The notes under the pieces were generated by a model. The model ran no database searches, was not told the DNA's origin, and saw nothing but the letters and a program-made list of their open reading frames with translations. From Bryoerythrophyllum caledonicum (Eukaryota > Streptophyta > Bryopsida > Pottiales > Pottiaceae), in the NCBI GenBank assembly GCA_963971425.1, contig OZ020514.1:23719406-23783405 (forward strand): a DNA stretch of 64,000 nucleotides, given 5' to 3'. Shown here in pieces: positions 46,993-57,715 of this stretch; positions within the stretch are counted from its first letter, which is position 1, and every line of letters starts with the position of its first letter. The position numbers and the translations under genes were made by a program.

Positions 46993-48410
46993 CTGCAAAA
47001 TGCAACACCACATGGATATTAGAAATCATTATGTGGCTTATCCTCAAGTCGAGGATAGGAATTCTTATTCATGACAAATATTATTAGATTTCGAGTCCTG
47101 GTATCCTCAAGTCCAGGATAACATCAAATGTAAATGGTCAATTGATATGGATTCTTGAATTTTTTATCCTCGAGTCGAAGATACATTTTTCTTCCGGCGT
47201 TGATTGTATCGTGATTTAGAGGCTGTTATCCTCGACTCGAGGATAAACATGGAATCAGAATGGTATTTTTTGTGATGCTAGGTATCGACATGTAACGGGC
47301 AAATATATATTTCACATACAATTTCATTGACTGCGTACAATCAAGCATGATTTTTGGTCCAATTTATCGTTGAATTTCAACCAGTTTATCCTCGGCTCGA
47401 GGATACTGTACTTCTTGACATGGTTTTCTTCTTGTATTTATTCTCGGGTCAATGATAAATTGATTGAAATTCAACAATAAAATGGACGAGAAATCATCAA
47501 TGAACCATGGCAACAAGTTTATCCTCGGTTCGAAGTTATCGCTTTTTTATTACCAACTACAGTTCATTGCAATAAAAACACAGACAAACAAGCAAACAAA
47601 CAAACAAACAAATTAGCAATACAAACTCACAAACGATGGTGTCAGGCACTTCTCCACTCAAGCACATATACAATGTTATAGACAGAAAATCAGATGGAGC
47701 TTGAAACGCTCAATGTAGAATTGAGAAAGTTATCATTAACTTACTTAGAGTGACTGCAAAAAAAACAACAGTAAGTTCTGAATGTGATTGCAGTTGCCGT
47801 GCACAATCGATGTGTGGGGAAGCTTAATTAAATTAGGGTTTTGTTCACGACAAAGCCTCAGAAAACCCTTGCACACCGACAATCGAAACCCTTGCTGAGA
47901 TAGAAACCCTAGCTAAGACCGTCTAAATCTCCAAAACCTAAACAGTTGAAAAACTTTGCAAATCACTACCAAAACCCTCGCTTCAGTGAAACTAAATCGA
48001 GAACTTTCAAACCCTAAGCGTTGAAAATCACAAACACACCTCACACACCTCAAATCCTAAGCGTTGACAATTACAAAAAACACCTCACAACTAACACACC
48101 TCAAACACGAACACACATCAAACCCTAAGCGCTGATAGCCACAAACACACCACTTAAACAAACCTCACACAAACAATCACATACACACCTCACACACACG
48201 CTCTCACACACCGTACACACAATCACACACACCTCACACACTCACACACACACGCGCTCATCTACCGCACACACTCTCAGACACACCTCACACATTCACG
48301 CACAAGCGAACAACTACAATGACAAAACCCTCACATACACGCTAACAAAGAGGGGAAGCGAGCGAAGAGAGAGGGAGAGAAGAGAGGAAAAGGGTATCCT
48401 GGAAAAGAGC

Positions 48411-48507
<97 letters not shown>

Positions 48508-48600
48508 GTGTCACGCCCTTCTTCACTCTTGAAAAAGTGAAGGGATTGGCAGCTCTTCAACTTTTTATCCTCCTTTCGAGACCAAACCAAAACTAATTTT
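46993..48600 (-). promoter_or_regulatory. Leader intron with palindromes and (CT)n-rich promoter region of the leftward gene
   Basis: 46993-47545 holds seven palindrome copies (47039, 47102, 47165, 47227, 47387, and degenerate at 47439 and 47520). 48000-48330 is CA-rich and 48412-48503 is an uninterrupted (GA)46, that is (CT)n on the coding strand, as often found in plant 5' leaders. The exact transcription start cannot be read. Confidence 0.5.
48412..48503. repeat. (GA)46 microsatellite
   Basis: 92 bp of perfect GA dinucleotide. The open frames through it are low-complexity artefacts. Confidence 0.98.
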
Positions 48601-48603
48601 AAA

Positions 48604-51600
48604 GCGACACGATAGATGAATGTCCAATTATTTTTAATTTAGAAACTATATCGAAATGACGCAATGCTTCAGTTTATTTTTCAGTTAATGAATGTTCGTG
48701 AATTGGAATGAATATGGGACGTTTTCATCTGTCAGTTTAATTGTACTTGGAATGATTTGAAAACTACTAACTTTGGCATACTCTTGCATGATGAAAATGT
48801 TTTCTAAATTAGTTTCTTTGGGAAGTTCATAAAAAATTTACTTGATATAAACGTATTTAGAATTTTTTAATTTTTGAAATCATCGTTAATAATATTAATT
48901 GTTCATTACTATTGTAAATTTGGAAATTTCAAATCCAATTTTTTTTATATCAGTAACCTTGTAAACATTTATTAGAGTCATTGTTCATCAAATAAGGACT
49001 CTTTGAGTGGATCTATATAAAACTACATTTATATGTCTTTTTTCGTTTCGATATGTGTTAATTTCATGCTCTAAATTGTAAGTTTGTAATAATTTTTCAA
49101 AGTTGTCTACAAGTTGCTTTTCAAATTTAAAGTTGCAATTGTCAATTAAAAATTTCTTACAACTTGTAATACACAATACAAACATACCAAACCAATGAAA
49201 TTTTATTTTAGTCGTTCTTAAAGAAAATTACATGTATTTGACGTACTATAGTTTTATATTGGCAATCCTATGAAACACAATAAGACTTAAGTCACAAGAC
49301 AAAAAAGACTTAAAGAATTACAAACACCATGATCCATGAATAGTTTTCAAATTCACATCATATTTTAAATTTATGATCATTTATTTAAGTCTAATCTTTT
49401 TAATCCAGGTTAAGTTTGTTTGCGTTATATACTTTAGAAGAGGTTTACATTTCCTTAATTTTTTTCTATTTTAGGGCTCTTTGAGATGAATATTCTATGT
49501 TTTAAAGTTTGAATGAATGAAAAGTTAAAGAATTATAAACTTAGTTCAAAGACTTTGAGATAATTTTCATATAGTCTCTTCAAAAATTGTTATTTAACGC
49601 AAACTTGTTATGATTTTACAGTGTCTCCATTGTTTGAGATTAATTAAGCATTTAGCATTTGTACTTTGATGACTCTCATTTACTTCAAGTAAGTTTTGAT
49701 GTCAACTATCTCCTGGCTTATCTACCTTTGTAGAACCACTTAACGTGTTTAGAATACTTCAATATTACTTAACCCCAATAAAACTTCTTGGTCAATTTCA
49801 CACCAAAATCGCTTCTAAACTGTTGATTACAGTACAATGAGTAACGAAGGAAACAAATACTTGTATTTCCAAATTTTACCGTATGATTTCAAAAAATCAT
49901 TACCAAATACTCTAATTACAAAACTTCATTGACATTGACCGCATGGATTGAAAGATTTCTTCTCTACATTCAGTGCAGTCTTTTTTTTTTCTCATTTTAG
50001 TGGGATCGCCACTGTGGCTGCAGAGGCCAGGGAACTGTAGCACTTCTGGCTTTCTCCTCAATCCAAACGAAACTAAATTTTCTCCATAAATATTCGTTTT
50101 GAAGATTTCATCTCTATAAACATAGATTTGTACATCCTTCTTGGCGATAAGATGGAGCCCCCGTTGTTCATTAGTGGCAATATGGCGACATAGCAACGAC
50201 CATTGATGGAATTCTGGCGATGTGAAATCACAAATTTCCCCAAATTTTGGGAATATTCTATTTTTAGACATTTCTCCCTCTATTGGCTATTTTACGCCAA
50301 AAAAAAGGGGGCTGATTCAGTGGATCAAAAAAGTTCTTTGATTCCACTTGTTGTTAAATTTTTGCACTATTTATGGGATTTTAAATGCATTACCATCATG
50401 TTTAGCATGATTCTAGTTTCTTATTATGTGTGAATAATCTAAATGTCAATAGAAACTTCTATGAAGAATTTAGAGCTATGCGGAGTCTGTATTTTTTACT
50501 TTGAGTGGTTCTAACTTTTGAACCACAAATCCAAGAAACATAATTAAAACACCTCCACAAACCTTTGACTAAGGAAAATGGAGTATAAAAGTTTAAGACA
50601 TAAATATAGATTTTTTGAATCACGAGTATTTGCTCAAACTCAAGAAATCTCCTCCAAGGAGATTTTGGTCTTTAGGGGTTAAGTATAGATTTCCTAGAAG
50701 AGCTAGAACAAGCTACAAAGTTTAATTTCATCTAATATTTTATAAAAACATTTCATTCTAGTTTTTATAAAAGTATTATGAAATATACATTTTTAAAAAC
50801 ATGGAATGATTTAACAACAATTGGTTGTTTTTAAAATCAAGTTTATAACAATATGATATTCAGGATTATTGATATCATTTTATAGGTTCCTTTCTTGGTA
50901 TAGAAAAGAGTACAATGTAAGCTTGTGTTTGTAATAACTTCATTTGTTTTAAAAATTTGCATGTGATATTTTGCTTCTCTATAATTTCTCGTTGTTTCAC
51001 ATTTAATTTTTCCATTGATTGATCATTCGATTTATCAAATTGTTTGGTGTTCTTTTATACCATTCTTCTGAAGATATATTGTAGAGCCTGCTTGGTTTAG
51101 ATTCTACAACAATTTCAACCTTGGACGTTTAAAAAATATTTTAAATTGTATTCAAGATTTTTTTTGTTTAAAAACAGATAAATATTATTTTGAATTTTCC
51201 TTATTACCTTATTTAAGGTTTGACTTATTTTAAAAGATTGTGAACAAAATTAATCTTTTTTCCTCTTCTTCGTCAACTTTGAAGCACAAATATGTGTGTG
51301 ACATAAGTTCGGTGAACATGGGCTTAGCGGTGGATCAAATAAACACTTTATTCACGTTGCCTTTTGAATTAGAGTTCTTCTTCTTCTTGTGTGTGACAAA
51401 AAACATTCATCAACTTACTTAAATATAATCAAAAGTTGATTAAAAATTTGATTTTTTATCAATGAAACAAAGAAAGCCTTAATGAATATACAACTTTTTT
51501 TTAAAACCAAATTAAATTTTCTTCAATTCATATCTGAAAAGAATACTAAAACAAATTATATAGGTTAAAAATTTTAATATTCTAAGAGATATTTTCTTGA

Positions 51601-51850
51601 ACTCGATTCTCATTTTATAAGGCTTATTTTTATAAAAAAATCAATTTTTTAAAAACCAATTTAGCATATTTTTGTTAATTTTTATTACATTTTTACATAT
51701 GAAACCAAATATGACTTTCAGTTTTTCATTCATTAGAAAATCCAATTTTGTCAAAACGAATCTCATTTTGTCATATTTGAGTTGGTCACATTCCAAAATT
51801 GAAGTGACTCGACAACTTAAAAAGGTCACCATAAAAGATGTGACAAAAAT
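48604..51850. other. Central AT-rich spacer of element B
   Basis: About 3.2 kb separating the two divergent promoters. It is very AT-rich. One minus-strand frame at 49912-50271 (119 aa) carries CSHSGDP and CTECREE but no family could be named. No palindrome copies were found here, in contrast to both flanks. Confidence 0.5.
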
Positions 51851-51856
51851 ACATTG

Positions 51857-52052
51857 TTTTCCCGCCCCAAAATGCAGCCGTTGGAAAAAGTCTTTCAAGT
51901 TTTCCGCCCACCTCCGTTTTTTGTGCACCGAAGTCCATCACGACATTTTGACTTTCCCCTGGAAATACTCATTTCGAACTCTTCCCTCTCTGAAGCTCTC
52001 TGTGCCTCGCCTCCGCTTCCACTTCTGTGCTTCAGCTCTTGCCTCTATTCAG
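51857..52052 (+). promoter_or_regulatory. Putative promoter/first leader exon of the rightward gene, with E2F-like site
   Basis: TTTTCCCGCC at 51857-51866 fits the E2F consensus and TTTTCCGCC follows near 51899. A pyrimidine-rich GC-balanced stretch then ends CTATTCA at a GTAAGA donor (about 52052). The intron to about 53060 holds six palindromes. This mirrors the leftward gene. Inferred from composition and motifs only. Confidence 0.35.
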
Positions 52053-52378
52053 TAAGATACTGAACTGATTTTCATTGTGCCAGGTCCTTTTTTGGGACAC
52101 AAATGTTTTGGATAGTTTTTTAGGGCACGAGTGTAAGTGTGGTTGTATTTCTTATGTGGTTGTATTTCTTGCACGTTGGTTGAAATCATTTTCATTTTCT
52201 ATTTGCCTGTGTCGCACAGGTCATTTCAATGTTTTCTCCTCTGCTTTCTCTGCAAGAGTACATGTCTCCCCATTGCACATTATTCAGTGATATTGACCAC
52301 TTTAGCGGTTCTTGTTCATCTCTAAACTAAATCTCTATCTGTGATACTCCGCATATTACGGAATCACTGCAGCATTGT

Positions 52379-52964
52379 TATCCTCGGGTCGTGGATAACC
52401 TAAATTCACATAATTGAATCAAATCCATCACTGATGGGACATTACCAATGAGGTTTATCCTCGACTCGAGAATAGAACTATTGAATCTTGGTTCATTCGA
52501 GTAATGTATTGTACTGTATGAAAAAGGCGATTGAAATTGAAAAAACAATTATCCTCGACTCGAGGATAACCGATGTTGATTCGTTGGAATTCGATGAAAC
52601 TACAATGAGTAAATCATGAATTCATCAGCTGAATCAGGGTTCAATGTCACGTCGGACTTTGCACAATATGGGTGGTATATCCTACCTGTGTGTTATCCTC
52701 GAGTCGAGGATATCAAAAGTATGATATATAATAACTAGATCACTTAATTTATGATGGTTATTCTCGAGTGGAGGATAACTGACTTCGAGTTAAATGTCAT
52801 CTGAGATGCATGTATACACAACAAATTGTTGTGTATATTTGGTGTATTCTCTCCGGGTTTGAATCATCACTGTGATGTTATGCCTAACTATGGTTTTCGT
52901 TATATGATCTCCTAATTCAGTGTTGAAATATTCAATATCTGGAATTATCCTCGTATCGAGGATA
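52379..52964. repeat. Palindrome cluster in the rightward leader intron
   Basis: 19-bp palindromes at 52379-52397, 52456-52474, 52550-52568 (perfect TATCCTCGACTCGAGGATA), 52695-52713 (perfect TATCCTCGAGTCGAGGATA), 52759-52777 and 52946-52964, spaced about 65-185 bp. Confidence 0.9.
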
Positions 52965-53072
52965 AACATATCTTATTTGTGTCTATCTCCTCTGATAAGA
53001 GCCGTCCTATACAAATATGTCGATTTTTTTGGATAACTAACCCTCTGTCCTTTTCATTGTGATATCTTGAAG

Positions 53073-55859
53073 ATGTAAGAACGCTCAAATGATGGTGTAG
53101 TCCGAGTTCCACCTACCTTACCTCCAGGTGTTGCTACATATGAGGGCATTCCTCGTGCATCGTGGTTGTCAAAGCGCCTTATCCTTCGAAACACATCTGG
53201 GGCTGATGTTGCAATTGGACTTTGCCGGAGTGTTGATTCTGGATTTGTTCCTAAAACTGGTGGTCGGCCACTTGTAGATGATCATGTTGCTATTCTAATC
53301 ATTGAATGCTTAGACGAGAATGAAATTCCATTGAATTGGATATTTGCCCTCCGAGCATGGCCAAGTCGACAGGTCTTTCTTTGTAATGTGAGTTTGTATG
53401 ACCAAGAGCAAACTAGCATTTTACAATGCAGCTCTTAAAGTATTTCCTCGCGGACCTGGAGTAGGCGTTCGACATTACGAAACCACTCGTCAGAGGATAG
53501 AGAGTCCTTCCCCACCAAAGAAGGAAGTACTTCTTTCTTCACAATCGATCAACTCTGATGCGAGCACCGTCTGTTGTCCAAGAAATTGTACTCAACGATT
53601 TCCATGGTGTTCAATTTCTGTACTTCGCTCCCAAGTTTACCGTGACATTGGAGGTGTTTTCTTTCAGAAACATGTTTGGCTTAATGTACATAGGCAGATC
53701 CACATGGATTCCAATGGAAACCATGTGGTGACGCTTGATAGAATTGATGTATGCCAAAATGCATGGTGTAGTATCATGGGGGTTAGCCGAGCCACATTCT
53801 ACCGGTACAAACGAGAGGCAAAGGATGGGATGCGGGCAGGGGCACACGGCAATACTGGTTCAAAGAAGCCTCGGACTCATATCCTAAAGGCAATTGCTAC
53901 TCTGCATGATATACTTGATGATGTTGCCGATCACAGTCCTAATAAGACAACTACACTTGGCACTAGGGAGAAGGTGGTCTCCAAACACCTTCCTGCCTAT
54001 TTTCAATGGAGTAGAGTGTTGCCCAAAGTGAATGAGGTGAATTCAAGATTTGGCCTCAAACCAATATCTTTGTCTGGTCTTAGTCGAATTCAAAGCTTTG
54101 AATTTGAACAATACTCTACAAAGAAGCCTGGTGACAACTTTGCCCGCTGCGGAAGATGCGACCAACTCAAGCAATTAAAGGAGGCTTGTAGACGTGGGTC
54201 CTCCTCATACAAAATGTGGGAAGTCAAATTGCAGTTACATCAGACCTCTCAACAGACTCATCGTATTTTATATTATGGGAACCGGAAGAATTCGGAAGAA
54301 AAACCTAACGAGGTTGTGTGCATCATCCATGATAAAATGGATCATAGCAAAACCGCATCTCCTCATTTTTCTCACAAGAATTAAGCGACGGAGTCCTTCA
54401 TGAAACTCCTTGTGGCCGTAACTGGAATGATTGCGCATGGACATGGAGATGTTTGTTATGCCCATTATAGTCTTGACATCTTCCCCACCGACTCAAACCA
54501 CACTGTTGGATCCATTGCGAAGATACTTCGGGACTTAGAGAGTCCACCGGTGTATTCTTCTTGTGAATTATTTACGGGAGGCAGAGCTTCTGCTCTCTCT
54601 CAGGCTGTGCTTGCGAATGCTAACGTGTGTCTTGGATCCCTTGCTGCTCCACGGGTTGAACCTATTCCTGCGAAACAATTACCACCAATTCTCCAAATGC
54701 AGTTAGATAATGCCACAGGGGACAATAAAAATAGATTTGTGTTTGCTTTTTTTTCCGTCCTCGTTCATATGGGTATTTTCCGTGAAGTGTATGTCAACTT
54801 CGTACTTGTTGGTCATACTCACGAGGATATTGACGCAATGTTTGGGAGATGGAGTTCCAAACTCAAGTCAAATAGCTATCCATTGATTCCACTCTTGATG
54901 AAATCATTCATGGATGCTGAGAAAATGCCAGTTATTCCACACCTCATTGTAGAGGTGCCCGATTTCAAGGGCTTTTTAGAAGGATATTTGTGCATTGGCA
55001 AAGAGGCCCTTACGGGTCACACGAAGGGCCAACAATTCAAGTTTTACAAGGGCTCAGATGGATTGCCAAAGATGCAATACAAAATTCTTTGTACAGATAG
55101 GGATTGGTTGCCTGAGGAGGATGGAGGAATCCAGCTGCGGAAAGTGACAGAAGATGGTAGGCCAATTTGCCTCGTGGACAGCCGATTCCTCTCATTCCGT
55201 GACGTCATGAGATTTATGATGAGGTCCTGAAGGGTATATCTAGGTTTCTAAGTCTTTGGGAATCTATGGCTAACGAGGATCTCTCGAGTGAATATAGGAG
55301 GAAGAACGAGCATATTATGTACTATTGGAGAGGTGTTAAGGCTTCCTTCGAGGTGCCTTTGGAAGAATCGCCTCTCCTACGAGAGGGATTCTGGCCACTA
55401 TCTAGATATGCTCCATCCATGGTGGATGAATATGAGATTGATGGGTCGTTGAGGGAGGAGTAAGCAGAGGACCCTCCATTCATTGGACAACGACATCATT
55501 GTACTCCTCCATCGTTTTAGGTTGGTAGAGATGTGTACGAGGGCTATGTACTTGCGGTGCGTTCTGCTGATGGAGATTTGCGCCCATTTTGGATTGCCTT
55601 GGCATTGACTAATCCTCATCCAGATCGTGAACATTCTCATGAGATTAAAGTGCAATACTTCAAACCTGCATCCCAGCGTCATGTGGACTTGGAAACATAC
55701 CAAGGGTGGGATTCTAATCATGGGAATAATTGGGTAGAAGAGACTGAATCTGAACCAATCTGGGTGTATACAGATTATATTTTAACGGCTTGGAAGCCTA
55801 GGTTGCGTGGAAACACAAGCTCCTCTAGATTAAAATTCCTAAATCACATGTGGACATAA
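53073..55859 (+). pseudogene. DUF7869-like protein, probable transposase of element B
   Basis: ATG at 53073 is followed by a TAA codon. The frame then continues (RVPPTLPPGVATYEGIP, 53166-53438), shifts once near 53390-53430, and is open to 55230 apart from TAA 54382-54384. Features in order are a helix-turn-helix-like GVSRATFYRYKREA (53785), a Cys pair (CGRCDQLK, 54150) and VVCIIHDKMDHSK (54320). Next are GMIAHGHGD, FPTDSNHTVGSIAKIL, LPPILQMQLDNATGDNKNRFVF (54690), VNFVLVGHTHEDIDAMFGRWS (54800) and LMKSFMD. The tail continues in another frame from about 55232 to 55859 (YEGYVLAVR, FWIALALT) with TAA and TAG stops. The spaced D, D and E/D motifs fit an RNase-H-like DDE transposase core. Family name from memory; transposase role is inference. 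Confidence 0.7.
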
Positions 55860-57629
55860 TCAAGGCATCTTTAGCTGAATTATAGATTTCAACGGAGTTT
55901 GTGGTTTTTGGGGACTCGAGTTATTTTACCAATATAAAATAGGGGGGGTGCATGTTCTTTTTTTAATTTTTGTTCTTTTGTATTGGATATTCTATTAAGT
56001 ATGTAGTGAACTTGTATCTATAGGATGGAATTGTAGACTTTGAATGTGCGCATAGCATATTTGTAGATAGAATTAGATTAGTGTTTGTAGTTACATGTAG
56101 TGATGTATTGTGTTGCTTTCAGTATTATACAACAGCGGCGGGAATTTCGTCTCATCATTGATGTATAAATGGCGGTCTACATTGTGAGTGTCATTAATTG
56201 TACATTTATCCTTGATGCATCGATACTTTCTATTGATAGTAGTTATTGAATGGATTGCTACAATACATGCTAACTTTTCAACGCTAGGTATTTCAACGAC
56301 CTTGTTGTTTGGAAATAGTATAATCTCTTGAAATTGGTAATTATTTCTCTTTCAAATGAAAATGTATGCATTCTAGGTGGAATTTAAATGAGTGTATATG
56401 TGTATTTTAGTCCAATTTTAAACCCTACTTTGAGGGGTTATCAAATTTATTGCCTCTTCTATCTTCCACAGTAATTTTATTCTTGCAATGATTTTTTTTG
56501 GATGTATTAGTTTTTTTTAGGTAACTAGCAGTTGGCGCTTGCTTTGCATCGCATTAGTTCAACCATTTTAATGTAGTTTTTATATCACAAAATATTTAAA
56601 AAAGAAAGGTAACAACAATCTACATAAAATATAAATATGTCTTTGAAACCTATGCATGAATTTTAATAATGTAATAGAATATAATTGAAAAAAATAAATT
56701 AGGTTTTAGGTTTTTGCATTTTAACATGGAATTTTAAAAATGTTATGAACGTCAAATTTGTAATCAAGAGTTTCAAATTTATTTTGGATAAGCACAAATT
56801 GCAACACACAAATGCAAATTTCATATACTCTTAAACTCAACTTGGAATTACAATCTGAATTTCACACACCCGCAAACTCAATTTCCAATTACGATCTCAA
56901 TTTCACACACCCTCAATCACAATTTGCAATTACAATCTCAAAACTTGCAATCTCACCTCAAAACTTCTAATTTCAATCTCCACAACTCGAATATGCAATT
57001 TTGCAACTCCAACTTTGTATGCCAACCTCCAAGATCACAACTCCAACTTCACAACTTTTTCACTCCAAGTTTGCAACTCATAATTTACAATTCACTCTTT
57101 TAGTACTTAACTCAAAAAATATTTTGAACGTCAAATTTGTAATCAAGAGCACAAATTGCAACACACAAATGCAAATTTGTTACACCCAAAAACCCAAGCT
57201 AATGCTTTGCAATGCATTAGACCAACCATTTTAATGTAGTTTTTATATTACAAACTATATTTTTAAAAAAGTAACATGATTCAGTGCGCGGTGGGCTGCG
57301 CAATTAACTGCGCAGTTGACTGCATCGTTCCTATAGTTCACTGCTCGGTTGACTGCACGATTGATCACTACGTGGTTCACTGCACGGATTATGATATTAG
57401 TAGTATGATATGCTCCATATCTTGGTACATTTTTTATAATCTATTACCTTTACATACACAATTGAATATGATATTCAATTTCATTGAAGATGAATTCAAC
57501 AATCCATGATACGGCTAGATTATTTAGCATTTTCAATTGAGATTGAGTCTCAATTTAATACATAGTCTCAAATTAATGAAATTATAAATTGTCTAAAAAA
57601 AGACACCATGATAAATTGAGACTCCGAAA
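55860..57629. repeat. AT-rich right arm of element B with internal duplications
   Basis: No gene. CATTTTAATGTAGTTTTTAT recurs at about 56567 and 57228, and GAACGTCAAATTTGTAATCA at about 56747 and 57125. AATTTGCAATTACAATCTC-type units repeat between 56800 and 57080. At 57276-57390 there is a short array of GTTGACTGCA/GTTCACTGC units. AGTCTCA motifs lie next to the terminal repeat. Confidence 0.65.
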
Positions 57630-57656
57630 TGTCTCATTTTAATGAATATGGTGTTT
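57630..57656. repeat. Right terminal inverted repeat of element B
   Basis: Exact reverse complement of 39531-39557. A near-identical end (two differences in 25 bp) is found at 19963-19987. Confidence 0.85.
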
Positions 57657-57715
57657 TTCAAGGGAAAAACCTTAAAATAAGGAAAAAAAACTAGTAAAAG
57701 AAAAGAGTGTAATCT

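Larger units (their letters stand above)
39531..57656. mobile_element. Element B: ~18-kb DNA transposon with terminal inverted repeats
   Basis: Bounded by 27-bp perfect inverted repeats (39531-39557, beginning AAACACCATATTCATT, and 57630-57656). Inside each end lie repeated TGAGACT/AGTCTCA motifs (39568 on the left; 57547, 57568 and 57616 on the right). Two divergent transcription units leave from a central AT-rich region. Leftward (46992 to about 39960) is the ParB-like/methyltransferase-like/coiled-coil/HAD gene. Rightward (about 52.0 to 55.86 kb) is the DUF7869-like gene. A target duplication is not clear. The truncated relative element A at 15.7-20.0 kb shares one terminus and the 3' half of the leftward gene, which shows this is a repeated unit and not a host locus. 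Confidence 0.75.

Noticed and set aside
48314..48596. Open frames across the (GA)n tract
   Set aside because: Pure dinucleotide repeat, giving Arg-Glu or Leu-Ser repeats in every frame.
49912..50271. 119-aa minus-strand frame in the central spacer as a gene
   Set aside because: No recognisable family, no promoter or splice context. Left as an unexplained open frame.
42521..52964. Palindrome series as a CRISPR array
   Set aside because: Spacing is irregular (about 60 bp to several kb), units lie in introns and exons of a eukaryotic gene, and there are no cas genes.
53388..53431. A 44-bp intron (GTGAGT...GCAG) in the DUF7869-like gene
   Set aside because: Too short for a usual plant intron, and removing it does not restore the downstream frame. 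A simple frameshift fits better.
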